Source: Methanobacterium sp964452085 (GTDB lineage Archaea; Methanobacteriota; Methanobacteria; Methanobacteriales; Methanobacteriaceae). From it: DNA of 64,000 nucleotides. The notes beneath the pieces were generated by a model that was not told where the DNA came from, did no database searches, and was given only the letters and a program-made list of their open reading frames with translations. Shown one piece after another: positions 7,218 to 16,176 of the stretch; the first letter of the stretch is position 1; each line of letters opens with the position of its first letter. Both the position numbers and the translations under genes were made by a program. The stretch covers positions 255,028-319,027 of the forward strand of contig CAYVKL010000004.1 in assembly GCA_964452085.1 (NCBI GenBank), given 5' to 3'.

Positions 7218-9938
7218 ATGCAGGAGGGGGCTGAATTTACAGGGAGAAATCAATTAAAAAAACATACTCCAGACATTGATGAATTAATTGGCATAATTGA
7301 TTTTTCACCTATTCCCCAATTTGTGATAGATAAAGATCACCAAGTTGTTCATTGGAATAAAGCTCTAGAAAAATACAGCAACATAAAATCAAGTGAAGTT
7401 ATAGCTACCGATAAACATTGGAAAGCTTTTTATAATGAAAAGAGACCCTGTATGGTGGATTTACTGGTTGAAGAAGATTTTGAAAGTATTCCTCAATGGT
7501 TTCCAAATAATCGCAGGTCTGAACTGGTGGAAGGGTCTTATGAAGCTGAAAATTTCTTTTCAAACTTGGGAGTCACAGGTAAATACTTTCATTTTACATC
7601 ATCCACTATTGTAAATGATAATGGGGAGATTATTGGTGGTTTAGAATCTTTTGAAGACATTACGGAGCGAAAACTGGCAGTCAGAGATCTAAAAGAAAGT
7701 GAAAAGAAATTCAGGAGCCTAATTGAAAATCTCAATGTGGGAGTTTACCGCAACACCCCTGACCTTGAAGGACATTTTATTCAGGTTAACCCTGCTTTAG
7801 CACGCATGTTTGAATATGAATCTACCCAAGAGATAATGAAAATAAATATATCTGACCTTTACATGAATCCCCTAAAAAGAAAAGAATTTTTGGAAGAAAT
7901 AAACAAGCAAGGATCTGTTACAGGTAATGAATTACAATTAAAAAAGAAAAATAATGCTCCTTTATGGGTTTCTGTATCAGCACAGGCTCATTATACGGAT
8001 GATGGTTCCATTGACTGGATTGATGGAATTGTTGAGGACATAACTCACAGGAAGATTGCCGAAGAAAAACTTACAAAAAGCGAGAAACGCTACCGTTCTA
8101 TAGTTGAAAATATCAATGATGGCTTTTGTATACATGACTTTAAAGGGACTATTCATGATTGCAATGAAAACTTCGCTTTAATGTTTGATTCAACACCGAG
8201 AACCATAATTGGATCCAACTTAAATGATCTAAGTAGTCCCCCAATCAGTGGCGAAAAATACAGCAGAATTACAAAATTAAAAAAAACTGGTACGATTGAA
8301 TTTGATGCTGATTTTAAAAATAAAAATGGGGATAATTCATATTATAATATAAAATCAACTGTTGTCTCAAATAAAGGTGACGGGCGCGTGCAAAGCTTTT
8401 TCAGAGACGTGACCAAACGGAGAAAAATGGAAGAAATACTGCAGGAAAGTGAAAACAAAGCACAAAAACGTCTTGCAGAGATTGAAGCCATCTATAATTC
8501 AGCACCCATTGGCCTATGTGTGCTGGATAGTGAACTACGTTATGTGCGTATTAATGATCTTATGGCGGAATTCAATGGGTTTTCACCTGAAAAACACATT
8601 GGAAAAACAATTAACGAACTGCTACCTGATCTTTCCACACAGGCTGAAGACGCGGCACGTGAAGTTTTTCAATCCGGGGAAAAAATTTTTGACAGAGAAT
8701 TTAATGGTTTAACTGCAGCTCAACCAGGAGTTCTTCGAACTTGGATAGAACAATGGTATCCGCTAAAAGATTCCACTAATAATGTAATAGGGGTTAATGT
8801 TGCTGCTTTGGAAATAACTGACATGAAAAAAGCAGAGGAAACCCTTAAAAAATCTGAAGAAAAATTACGTCTGGCAATTGAAGGTGCTGATGCTGGTATG
8901 TGGTTTTGGGACCTTGAAAAAGGTCTGATGGAATGGACTGACCGATCTAAGAACATTTTCGGCATTGAACCTCAAATGAAACTTACATATGATATTTTTT
9001 TAAGCGCAGTTCATCCTGACGACAGGGATGCTGTTGATGAAGCAACAGGTAGAACTTTGAATGATGGTGATGAGTTTAAGGTGGAAATGAGAACCGTATG
9101 GCCGGATGGATCCATTCACTGGGTGTATTCCCTTGGTCGAGTATTTTATGATGTTCAGGATACTGCTAAAGAGATGATTGGAATAGCAATCGACATCACT
9201 GATGCCAAAATGGCTGAACAAGAACTTAAGGAAACCTTAAAACAGCTGAAAAGGTCCAATGCCGAGTTGGAGCAGTTTGCTTATGTTGCCTCACACGATC
9301 TTCAAGAACCTCTTAGAATGATAACCAGTTTTCTTCAACTCTTGCAACGCCGTTATGAACATAAACTTGATTCTGATGCCAATGAATTCATACAGTTCGC
9401 AGTTGATGGTGCTGCTCGGATGCAAGAATTAGTAAACGATCTATTGGCATATTCACGCATAGAACGCTCTACTGGTGCATTTGAAGAAGTGAATACTGAA
9501 GAAATTTTGAAACAGATCATTTTTGATTCCAAAGTGTTAGTAGAAGAGCATAATGCAAATATCAGTTATGACCATCTCCCTGTGGTGAAAGCAGATTATC
9601 CTCAATTAGTGCAGGTTTTTCAGAACCTTATAAATAACTCCATCAAATACAATGCCCAGGATCAACCCCGTGTTCACGTAAGTGCTATAAAAAATGATAA
9701 TGATTGGATTTTTAAAATAGAAGATAATGGGATTGGTATTGATCCTGCTCATGGAGATCGTATATTCAAAATATTCCAGCGTTTACATGCTCGTAATGAA
9801 TACGAAGGAACTGGTATTGGTCTGGCTATTGCAAAGAGGATTGTGGAAAGACACGGAGGGATGATCTGGTATGATTCTAACCCCGGTGAAGGATCAATAT
9901 TCTATTTCAATCTCCCCCAAGAAGAGGTACTATTATGA
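7218..9938 (+). CDS. Sensor histidine kinase with five PAS domains (HisKA-HATPase)
   Basis: 906 residues, no membrane helix, so a cytoplasmic sensor. Five PAS units follow one another, each ending in a DIT-type motif (EDITERK, EDITHRK, RDVTKRR, EITDMKK, DITDAKM). A phosphoacceptor domain has the H-box SHDLQEPLRM with His693. The HATPase domain has N-box LINNSIKYNAQ, G1 EDNGIGIDP and the final GTGIGLAIAKRIVERHGG. The H-box type is shared with bacteriophytochrome-like kinases that pair with single-domain receivers, and exactly such a gene overlaps its stop (ATGA at 9935). PAS ligand unknown; redox or small-molecule sensing is possible. ATG 7218 has no SD and lies close downstream of TATA-like ATATTATAAATA, so the message may be leaderless. 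Confidence 0.9.
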   Translation: MQEGAEFTGRNQLKKHTPDIDELIGIIDFSPIPQFVIDKDHQVVHWNKALEKYSNIKSSEVIATDKHWKAFYNEKRPCMVDLLVEEDFESIPQWFPNNRRSELVEGSYEAENFFSNLGVTGKYFHFTSSTIVNDNGEIIGGLESFEDITERKLAVRDLKESEKKFRSLIENLNVGVYRNTPDLEGHFIQVNPALARMFEYESTQEIMKINISDLYMNPLKRKEFLEEINKQGSVTGNELQLKKKNNAPLWVSVSAQAHYTDDGSIDWIDGIVEDITHRKIAEEKLTKSEKRYRSIVENINDGFCIHDFKGTIHDCNENFALMFDSTPRTIIGSNLNDLSSPPISGEKYSRITKLKKTGTIEFDADFKNKNGDNSYYNIKSTVVSNKGDGRVQSFFRDVTKRRKMEEILQESENKAQKRLAEIEAIYNSAPIGLCVLDSELRYVRINDLMAEFNGFSPEKHIGKTINELLPDLSTQAEDAAREVFQSGEKIFDREFNGLTAAQPGVLRTWIEQWYPLKDSTNNVIGVNVAALEITDMKKAEETLKKSEEKLRLAIEGADAGMWFWDLEKGLMEWTDRSKNIFGIEPQMKLTYDIFLSAVHPDDRDAVDEATGRTLNDGDEFKVEMRTVWPDGSIHWVYSLGRVFYDVQDTAKEMIGIAIDITDAKMAEQELKETLKQLKRSNAELEQFAYVASHDLQEPLRMITSFLQLLQRRYEHKLDSDANEFIQFAVDGAARMQELVNDLLAYSRIERSTGAFEEVNTEEILKQIIFDSKVLVEEHNANISYDHLPVVKADYPQLVQVFQNLINNSIKYNAQDQPRVHVSAIKNDNDWIFKIEDNGIGIDPAHGDRIFKIFQRLHARNEYEGTGIGLAIAKRIVERHGGMIWYDSNPGEGSIFYFNLPQEEVLL

Positions 9939-10396
9939 TTTCAAACCCAAGAAACACAGTAGAGGTTTTATTAGTTGAAGATAATCCTGGAGATGTGCGC
10001 TTAATTCAGGAAGTTTTCAAGGAAGCTAAAATTAAAAACATTCTTCACGTGGCTATTGATGGTGAGAAAGCAATGGAATTTCTCCGAATGAAAGGAAAAG
10101 CCACACTGGGGAGATTGCCTGACCTGATATTGTTGGATTTGAATTTGCCTAAAAAAGATGGAAGGACTGTTTTAAAGGAAATAAAAGATGATAATCATCT
10201 TAAATGCATCCCTGTAGTGGTTTTAACCAGTTCAATTAGGGAAGAGGATTTAATTGAAACTTACCGAAACAATGCCAACTGTTACATACCTAAACCAGTG
10301 AATCTAAACCAGTTAATTAGAGTTATTGAGAATATTGGAGATTTCTGGATGAACACCGTTAAACTTCCCCCTAGAAGATTTTCAGGTGATTATTAA
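9935..10396 (+). CDS. Single-domain response regulator (Rcp1-like receiver)
   Basis: 153 residues forming one receiver domain: acidic pair in LLVEDNPGDVRLI, phosphoacceptor Asp in LILLDLNLPKKDG, Thr/Ser in VVVLTSS and Lys in YIPKPVN. The EDNPGD and DLNLPKKDGR pattern is that of receivers paired with phytochrome-type kinases. It has no DNA-binding output, so it acts by protein contact or as a phosphate shuttle. Start ATG overlaps the kinase stop by four bases and the stop overlaps the next start by one base, so the three genes are translationally coupled and the kinase is the likely partner. Confidence 0.92.
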   Translation: MISNPRNTVEVLLVEDNPGDVRLIQEVFKEAKIKNILHVAIDGEKAMEFLRMKGKATLGRLPDLILLDLNLPKKDGRTVLKEIKDDNHLKCIPVVVLTSSIREEDLIETYRNNANCYIPKPVNLNQLIRVIENIGDFWMNTVKLPPRRFSGDY

Positions 10397-11331
10397 TGAG
10401 TACTGATAACAACCTTCATATCCTTCTGGTAGAAGATAACCCTGGTGACGCCATAATTATTAAGGAAATGTTTCATGAAATTCCTAAAATAAATTTTAAA
10501 ATATCCCATACCATTCGCTTGCAAGAGGGAATGGAAGCAACCCAAAAGGAAAATTTTGACCTAATTCTTCTTGATCTCCAACTTCCTGACAGTGAAGGTA
10601 TTGAAACTTTTAATCGCTTAAATGAGATTGCAGCTGAAATACCCATTATCATTCTAACCGGTCTTGAAGATGAAGAATTTGCTATTGAGATTGTGGGAGA
10701 AGGTGCTCAGGATTATCTGGTTAAAGGACAATTCGGTAGCAAATTATTGGCCCGTTGTATAAATTATTCCATTGAACGTAAACAAATTGAACGAAAATTA
10801 TCAGAAAGTGAAGAGAAATACCGATTAATGGTTGAGAAAACCCACTCAGGAGTTTTTTTTGTTAATTCTAGAAACGAATTAAGCTATGTAAATAAACAAA
10901 TGGCAAAAATGTTAGGTTTCCAGGTTTCTGAAATGATAAATAAAAACATTTCCAAATTCACCAACCAGGAAGGAGATTCCTGCTTTAAGGAACATTTGAA
11001 TAGTATTCGTAATGGAACAGAAATACGGAAAAAATTGGCACAAACCTATGAATTGGAATTCGTAAACAAAAATGGATCTAGTTTATGGGCATTAGTATCC
11101 ACAAATCCATTATATAAACAAAATGGAGAATATTTGGGAGCTGTTTCCATAATGACAGATATTAGCTCACGTAAAGGAGTTGAAAAATCATTAATTGACA
11201 CCATGATTGAAAAAGATAAGGATTTCTTCTTAATTATGGCTAATATGGTAGAAGCAATGAAACCACTTATTCAAAAAAATCATATTGTGGAAGGTCAAAA
11301 TTTCGAGGATTATAATGATAAATTCACTTGA
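10396..11331 (+). CDS. Response regulator with receiver and PAS domains
   Basis: 311 residues. Receiver domain 1-125: HILLVEDNPGDAIII, phosphoacceptor Asp in LILLDLQLPDSEG, Thr in IIILTGL and Lys in YLVKGQ. PAS domain about 135-260, ending in MTDISSRK. The last ~45 residues are helical (KDFFLIMANMVEAMKPLIQ) without an HTH or kinase core. As output is only PAS plus helix, it probably passes the signal to another kinase or a partner protein. It is the third gene of the coupled operon (TAATG junction with the receiver upstream). No terminator hairpin is seen after it; the tRNA promoter follows within 60 bases. Confidence 0.88.
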   Translation: MSTDNNLHILLVEDNPGDAIIIKEMFHEIPKINFKISHTIRLQEGMEATQKENFDLILLDLQLPDSEGIETFNRLNEIAAEIPIIILTGLEDEEFAIEIVGEGAQDYLVKGQFGSKLLARCINYSIERKQIERKLSESEEKYRLMVEKTHSGVFFVNSRNELSYVNKQMAKMLGFQVSEMINKNISKFTNQEGDSCFKEHLNSIRNGTEIRKKLAQTYELEFVNKNGSSLWALVSTNPLYKQNGEYLGAVSIMTDISSRKGVEKSLIDTMIEKDKDFFLIMANMVEAMKPLIQKNHIVEGQNFEDYNDKFT

Positions 11332-11391
11332 AAAAGAATCTCCTGAAAACAAAAATTACCATTAATCAATGGATAAATCCATCATTTATCT

Positions 11392-11403
11392 AAAAGTTTA
11401 TAT
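11392..11403 (+). promoter_or_regulatory. TATA box of the tRNA-Gln gene
   Basis: AAAAGTTTATAT is centred about 32 bases before the first tRNA base, the usual archaeal spacing. Confidence 0.6.
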
Positions 11404-11429
11404 GCAAAAGTGCACAACTAATTTTTTTA

Positions 11430-11502
<73 letters not shown>

Positions 11503-11573
11503 TATATTCTTAATATTAAATTTAAACTATAATATCCCGTTTTATTGTTTTATGACCATGAAATTATGCCACA

Positions 11574-11747
11574 TCACTCCACAGCATCCATTCTGGCATT
11601 TTCCAAATCTTGCTGGTGGTCGCGTTTTTTATTCACACCTTTAGACTTTTTTATGGATGGTTTTACAGTTAATTCTGGAATATTCCCATCAAATGAATTC
11701 AATTTAAAAATAACAATTTTTTCATCCATTTTCTTTTTATTGGTCAT
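11574..11747 (-). CDS. Small basic protein, 57 residues, hypothetical
   Basis: Frame MTNKKKMDEKIVIF... from ATG 11747, 57 codons, Lys-rich and hydrophilic, ending QQDLENARMDAVE. It has the amino-acid make-up of a real small archaeal protein, while the opposite-strand frame over the same bases is Phe/Trp/Cys-rich and implausible. It lies between tRNA-Gln and the CadC-type regulator. No SD better than GGTTAA. No family recognised. Confidence 0.5.
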   Translation of the reverse strand: MTNKKKMDEKIVIFKLNSFDGNIPELTVKPSIKKSKGVNKKRDHQQDLENARMDAVE

Positions 11748-11792
11748 TTAACCAACTTCCCGCAGTTTATATTATTATTTGTTAGTGAAATT

Positions 11793-11832
11793 ATTTAATG
11801 GATATCATAGGAATTTAATGGATATCACAGGC
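11793..11832. repeat. 20-bp tandem duplication containing GATATC
   Basis: ATTTAATGGATATCATAGGA is followed directly by a copy differing at two or three positions. It lies between the small gene start and the CadC-type regulator promoter and could be an operator or simple duplication. Confidence 0.8.
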
Positions 11833-11863
11833 TTATTGCGGATTCAGAATTTATAAAAAAAAC

Positions 11864-11883
11864 GTTCAATAAAAAATATGAAC
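11864..11883 (+). promoter_or_regulatory. Inverted repeat upstream of the CadC-type regulator, candidate operator
   Basis: GTTCAATA and TATGAAC form an imperfect inverted repeat just before the TATA-like AGTATATAT (about 11896-11904). ArsR/CadC proteins bind such AT-rich palindromes at their own promoters and leave when metal binds, so autoregulation is the likely role (inference). Confidence 0.45.
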
Positions 11884-11993
11884 AATTGAACAATTAAGTA
11901 TATATTGTATTAAACATAAAATATCACAAACACCTAGGTTAGGAATATTTCCTATTTGGTTAAAAAAAACCATTTAAGCATTAAGTGATTTCA

Positions 11994-12347
11994 ATGAAAA
12001 ACAATGATATCTGTGACATTCAATGTATCAATGAGAACTCTGTAATGGGAGTTCGATCCCAAATGCTTCAGGAAGAAACATTTCAAACGATTTCAGACCA
12101 TTTCAAAGTCTTGAGTGACCCTACCCGAGTGAAAATTCTCTATGCTTTACTCCAGAAAGAGATTTGTGTATGTGATTTAGCAGCAGTTCTGGAGATGACA
12201 GACTCAGCAGTATCTCATCAACTTAGATTATTAAGAGATAAAAATCTAGTTAAATTTAGAAAAGAAGGAAAAATGGCCTATTATTCAATATCAAACCCGT
12301 ATATTATTGAATTAATTAAAATGGGATCAGAGAATGCTGAAAAATAA
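11994..12347 (+). CDS. ArsR-family metal-responsive repressor of the CadC type
   Basis: 117 residues, winged helix (VKILYALLQKEICVCDLAAVLEMTDSAVSHQLRLLRDKNLV). With start ATG 11994 (SD GTGAT eight bases upstream; a GTG at 11985 is the alternative) four cysteines fall at 7, 11, 58 and 60, exactly the numbering of the Cd/Pb/Zn site of staphylococcal CadC. This argues for a thiolate-rich metal sensor and for this start. It should repress its own promoter and usually a CadA-type efflux ATPase. No such pump or other metal gene lies nearby, so the target is elsewhere or the gene regulates only itself in this stretch. Confidence 0.88.
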   Translation: MKNNDICDIQCINENSVMGVRSQMLQEETFQTISDHFKVLSDPTRVKILYALLQKEICVCDLAAVLEMTDSAVSHQLRLLRDKNLVKFRKEGKMAYYSISNPYIIELIKMGSENAEK

Positions 12348-12687
12348 ACCCAAAAGAGGTTAATTCAAACCACAGAAGAACAAACAAAAGTTTTATTAGA
12401 ATCAATATTTAACTGTATAGAGTAATTATATTGCAAACCATGAATTAATGGATTTCTTAATATAAATCTAATGGATTTCTTGATAAATTAATGGTAATAT
12501 CTTATAAAAATAAACATTTACCAACATGTTCCATAAAAAAAATGATTTTTTTAAGATTTTGGGGGGCCTAGAATACATAATATAAAATTTAGGAGATATT
12601 AGGAATTGTAATAGCTTGGGGGAAGGCAAAAAAAATAAATAAAAAACAAAGGATATTTTAATAATTTCACATAGGAGAGATAATTTA
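12348..12687. other. AT-rich intergenic region
   Basis: A G-run (TTTTGGGGGGCC near 12557) and AT-rich promoter-like sequence precede the next gene. I see no RNA structure or coding frame that I can support. Confidence 0.5.
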
Positions 12688-13380
12688 ATGAAATGGTATT
12701 TAGTTGTACTGGCAATTTTCCTGCTAATAGTAGGATATGCATATGTTTCGACCATGAATGGTCCAGTCACACCAGAAGGTAGACTTGCATTGGTAAAAGT
12801 CGCCAACCCTGACATGTATCCTGGACACTTGCATTCTCAATTATTGGCTAAATTGGCCAATGAAAGTGGTTCCAAATCTGTTCTGGTGGTTCACTTTGCT
12901 GGTGATTCTAATTACCGTAACTACAAAGAAGGTAATGTTCAGATTTTAGAACTAGCTTTCGTTGACACCCAAGGAACCGGTGCTGAGGGCAATACAAACT
13001 ACTTGGACTCACTTAAAATAGCATTATTCGGTGCACCAGAAGGTAGGTATCAATACAAAACCGATGGGAAGGTCTTTACAAACCTTGATGATGCCATGAA
13101 TTATCTTAATGGAATTGCCAAACAAAATGGTCAGACCGGACCTATACCTATGTACTGGCACGGTACTGCCCGTAAAGACAATCCCATGTTTGCTCAGGGA
13201 TGTGGATTCCCATTATTCTTTGACATTGTAAGGAAACAATATGGGATCATACCCGCATATGTCTATACCTTAAAAGGAATGATTTTACCCTACTTCAAGG
13301 ACCCCTATGCAAACTTTGAATTGCAACACGCATCTAAATTGCAAAATTACTACCAAGAAGGTATGATTAACTTCAAATAA
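12688..13380 (+). CDS. Membrane-anchored exported protein, unknown function
   Basis: 230 residues with one N-terminal hydrophobic helix (YLVVLAIFLLIVGYAYV, residues 4-20) and no further membrane segment, so the remainder is probably outside the cell. The body has LHSQLLAKLANESGSKSVLVVHFAGDS, a GxGAEGNTNYLDSLKIALFG stretch, and a C-terminal PIPMYWHGTARKDNPMFAQGCGF. A single Cys (GCG) and conserved-looking His/Asp residues hint at an enzyme, but I recognise no family. ATG 12688 has SD AGGAGAG. It appears to be a single-gene unit, ending in an A/T-rich tail before a convergent gene. Confidence 0.7.
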   Translation: MKWYLVVLAIFLLIVGYAYVSTMNGPVTPEGRLALVKVANPDMYPGHLHSQLLAKLANESGSKSVLVVHFAGDSNYRNYKEGNVQILELAFVDTQGTGAEGNTNYLDSLKIALFGAPEGRYQYKTDGKVFTNLDDAMNYLNGIAKQNGQTGPIPMYWHGTARKDNPMFAQGCGFPLFFDIVRKQYGIIPAYVYTLKGMILPYFKDPYANFELQHASKLQNYYQEGMINFK

Positions 13381-13448
13381 AAGTAAAAATGCCTTTAATA
13401 AAAGAACGGGAAAACTAAAGGGAATTATTTTTTTTATCCCTTACTTAA

Positions 13449-14204
13449 CTACTTTTTATTCTTTTTTTCAAGTGCTTCGAAAATAAATCTTGGTTTACAA
13501 CCACATTTCTTAATATAGTATTTGATTTGTTCCTCATCAACATCTTTAAAGTTATTTTTCACTATTTGCATTGTTTCTTCTTCAGAATAGGATATCCTTA
13601 TAACTTCGAAAAACAGTTCAACAATCATCACCAGGATTTCAGATAAGAAATAAAAATCAGTTAGCAGATCGTATTTAACACCTTTAAAGCGAAATACTAA
13701 AGCAGTTTGAATTACAACATTTATTTTAGAAAGTTCTTTTCTGTGCTTTAAATATTCCATTAAAACACGGTAATAAAATGGAAAAGTATCAAAACCTTTA
13801 TTTAATGTCCACAAACTAAGTCCCACTTTGTCTTTGTTAATAAATTCAGAGTCAAGGAGTTTATCCGCCAACAAAACCATATCATATTCTTGTACTTTCT
13901 GGTATACTTCATCATTGGTTTCAACACCCAGATCTTTTCTTAGTGTTTGGTAAAATTCACGGAATACCTCAGATGAACTCATCTGGTCATCCAGGAAAAG
14001 TGTGGGATCGTAAACATTCAAATCAAGACTTTTTAATGCAGAATAAATATTGGCAGATTTACCAGTTCCTGGAGTTCCAGTAATTAATACAAAAGTTCCT
14101 TTACGATTTTTCATACTACGGAACATACGGTAAATCTTACGAAATGATCTAGTATAGACAAAATCCTCATTGTCAACTTCAGATTGCACCTTATAATCTG
14201 CCAT
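13449..14204 (-). CDS. P-loop (AAA+-like) ATPase, unknown role
   Basis: 251 residues. Walker A is LITGTPGTGKSANIY at about residues 40-54. A Walker B is not obvious; YDMVLLADKL near 110 is a poor match, and no sensor or arginine finger can be placed with confidence. The N-terminal FVYTRSFRKIYRMFRSM resembles the segment before Walker A in Orc1/Cdc6-type and STAND-like ATPases. The C-terminal EEETMQIVKNNFKDVDEEQIKYYIKKCGCKPRFIFEAL looks like a helical lid. TATA-like TTTATATG lies about 25 bases before ATG 14204 and no SD is present, so the message is probably leaderless. Function unknown. Confidence 0.7.
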   Translation of the reverse strand: MADYKVQSEVDNEDFVYTRSFRKIYRMFRSMKNRKGTFVLITGTPGTGKSANIYSALKSLDLNVYDPTLFLDDQMSSSEVFREFYQTLRKDLGVETNDEVYQKVQEYDMVLLADKLLDSEFINKDKVGLSLWTLNKGFDTFPFYYRVLMEYLKHRKELSKINVVIQTALVFRFKGVKYDLLTDFYFLSEILVMIVELFFEVIRISYSEEETMQIVKNNFKDVDEEQIKYYIKKCGCKPRFIFEALEKKNKK

Positions 14205-14482
14205 GTTATTATTATGGGCCTACATATAAATCCTCTTTCCATATTACAGCCCATTACTTTAAATTGCTAGTAAATGAAGGATTATCAATACACAATGCAA
14301 TTTAAGGAAGAATGCTTACACAAGATTATTAATAAGGAAATTCATAATTACTCTTATAAATCTCCTTACAATACTAAATAAGGAATTAAAATATAAATTT
14401 GAATAAAAATTAGAAAAATTACTATTAAAAAAATTAAGATTTAGTTTGAAAATTAAGATTTTATTTATTATAGGTGTTCATT

Positions 14483-15367
14483 ATGGAAACTGTTAACATT
14501 CTCATTGAGGCATTGCCCTACATTAAAAAATTCCACCAGAAAAAAATTATGATTAAATATGGTGGCCACGCTATGATTGATGCCGCTGCCAAGAGCTCCA
14601 CTGCTCGTGATACAGTTCTTTTAAAATATGTTGGCATGCATCCCATGGTAGTGCATGGTGGAGGTCCAGAAATATCCCGTTCAATGAGCAAACTGGGTAA
14701 AGAACCAAAATTCATTGGTGGATTGAGGGTTACAGACCAGGAAACCATGGACATTGTGAAAATGGTTCTGGTTGGAAAAATCAACACCGAAATTGTGGCC
14801 AACATAGGTTTACATGGGGGGAAAGGTGTGGGCCTATCTGGTAAAGATAATTTACTCCTAAAAGCCCGTAAGCGATCCCCTCAAGTAGTGGTTGACCAGG
14901 AAACTGGTAAAGAACAAATGGTAGATCTGGGATTGGTGGGAGAAATTGAATCCATCAATCCGGAGATTCTGGATGTGTTAACTGAAAATCAATACATCCC
15001 AGTTATCAGCCCCATTGGAGTTGATGAGAAGGGTAAAACCCTTAATCTTAATGCTGATACTGTGGCTGGTGAAATCGGTGGAAAAGTTGGTGCTGAGAAG
15101 TTAATTATACTCACCGATGTCCCTGGAATCCTACGAGATCCTTCTGATCCAGATAGTCTCATTAAAAAAACCAACATTGCAGAAGTTATGCAGCTAATTG
15201 ATGATGGAACAGTGAAAGATGGTATGTTACCCAAGGTCTTAACCTGTATCAGTGCCCTTGAGAATGGGGTTAAATCAGCCCATATCATTGATGGAAGGAT
15301 CAAACACAGCATACTCCTGGAGATATTCACCAAAAAGGGTATTGGAACTATGATCACCAAGGAATGA
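14483..15367 (+). CDS. argB: Acetylglutamate kinase ArgB
   Basis: 294 residues, full family length. It phosphorylates N-acetyl-L-glutamate with ATP, the second step of arginine synthesis, in the cytoplasm. Signatures: IMIKYGGHAMID (phosphate-binding Lys-Gly-Gly), MVVHGGGPEISRSM, GLSGKDNLLLKA and the nucleotide-binding KLIILTDVPGILRDP. ATG 14483 has SD AGGTG at 14472-14476; GTG at 14474 lies within that site and was rejected. It is followed after 37 bases by a DUF166 gene on the same strand, probably co-transcribed. argC lies about 2.5 kb on, separately promoted. Confidence 0.97.
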   Translation: METVNILIEALPYIKKFHQKKIMIKYGGHAMIDAAAKSSTARDTVLLKYVGMHPMVVHGGGPEISRSMSKLGKEPKFIGGLRVTDQETMDIVKMVLVGKINTEIVANIGLHGGKGVGLSGKDNLLLKARKRSPQVVVDQETGKEQMVDLGLVGEIESINPEILDVLTENQYIPVISPIGVDEKGKTLNLNADTVAGEIGGKVGAEKLIILTDVPGILRDPSDPDSLIKKTNIAEVMQLIDDGTVKDGMLPKVLTCISALENGVKSAHIIDGRIKHSILLEIFTKKGIGTMITKE

Positions 15368-15404
15368 CTTATACCAACAATGAAGACTATAAGGAAGTTC
15401 TAAA

Positions 15405-16064
15405 ATGAAAATAGCAATAGTCACAGATGGGCCTTATGGTGAAAGGGCTTATGCAACTATCAAAGAAGAATTTGACTGTGATTACATTGTGATGGAGGCA
15501 CCACCTTCTAATTTTATGGATGAAATTGACCTTCCCACAAATATCATGGATCAGTTAGAAAAAGCGGATATTATTTTAACTTATGTTTTACACCCTGATC
15601 TTACCCTTGACCTGGTGGATGCACTTCATGACAAGGTGGAATGGATTATTGTAGGTGCCTGGAGAGGGGATGGCTTCAAGAATCAACTAGAAAGTTTTAG
15701 TAATGTGACCTGTCCTGAGAATATGTGCGACCTTACTGAGAATGGTAATCCTGTTTTTGATGAGTTTGTATCCAAATTCGGAAGACCAGTAGTCAAAGTT
15801 AACTGTCAGGGAGATAAAGTGGTTGATGTAGAGGTTTTAAGGTGTTCTCCTTGTGGAAGCACCCGATTTGTTGCTGAGGAGATGGTGGGGGAAGAAACAG
15901 ATACATTACCCATTAAAGCAGGACTTCGTATACAGCATTACCCCTGCAGAGCTCCAAAAATGCGGCTTTTTACTGATGATGAGTGTAAGAAGGAGATGGC
16001 TGCCAACTTCCACAAAAAAGCATTTGAAGATGCTTTGCAAGATAAAAATAACAAGAAAAAATAA
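15405..16064 (+). CDS. DUF166 family protein (often annotated thymidylate synthase-like)
   Basis: 219 residues of the methanogen DUF166 family (PF02593). Features: MKIAIVTDGPYGERAYATIK at the start, YVMHP-like TYVLHPDLTLDLVD, then conserved cysteines in VTCPENMCDL, VLRCSPCGSTRFVAEEM and HYPCRAPKMRLFTDDE. The Cys arrangement suggests an Fe-S or zinc site. Members have been annotated as thymidylate synthase from early biochemical work in Methanothermobacter; I treat that activity as unproven. ATG 15405 has SD AAGGAAG. It sits directly behind argB, likely the same transcript, followed by a T-rich stretch at 16078-16108 that could terminate transcription against the convergent gene. Confidence 0.85.
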   Translation: MKIAIVTDGPYGERAYATIKEEFDCDYIVMEAPPSNFMDEIDLPTNIMDQLEKADIILTYVLHPDLTLDLVDALHDKVEWIIVGAWRGDGFKNQLESFSNVTCPENMCDLTENGNPVFDEFVSKFGRPVVKVNCQGDKVVDVEVLRCSPCGSTRFVAEEMVGEETDTLPIKAGLRIQHYPCRAPKMRLFTDDECKKEMAANFHKKAFEDALQDKNNKKK

Positions 16065-16176
16065 TTATAATTAATGTTTTTTTTTAAAGATTTTTTTTCC
16101 TTTTTTTAGTTAGTTTCTGTGGCCTAAAAAGTAATTAAAATATAAAAAGTGATTAAAACCCTTAAGTATGAGATAT

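Noticed and set aside
11545..11751. Plus-strand 68-codon frame
   Set aside because: Phe/Trp/Ser/Cys-rich shadow of a more plausible minus-strand small gene.
12348..12422. Read-through extension of the CadC-type regulator
   Set aside because: The frame stays open 24 codons past TAA and looks protein-like, but that length occurs by chance and nothing suggests stop read-through.
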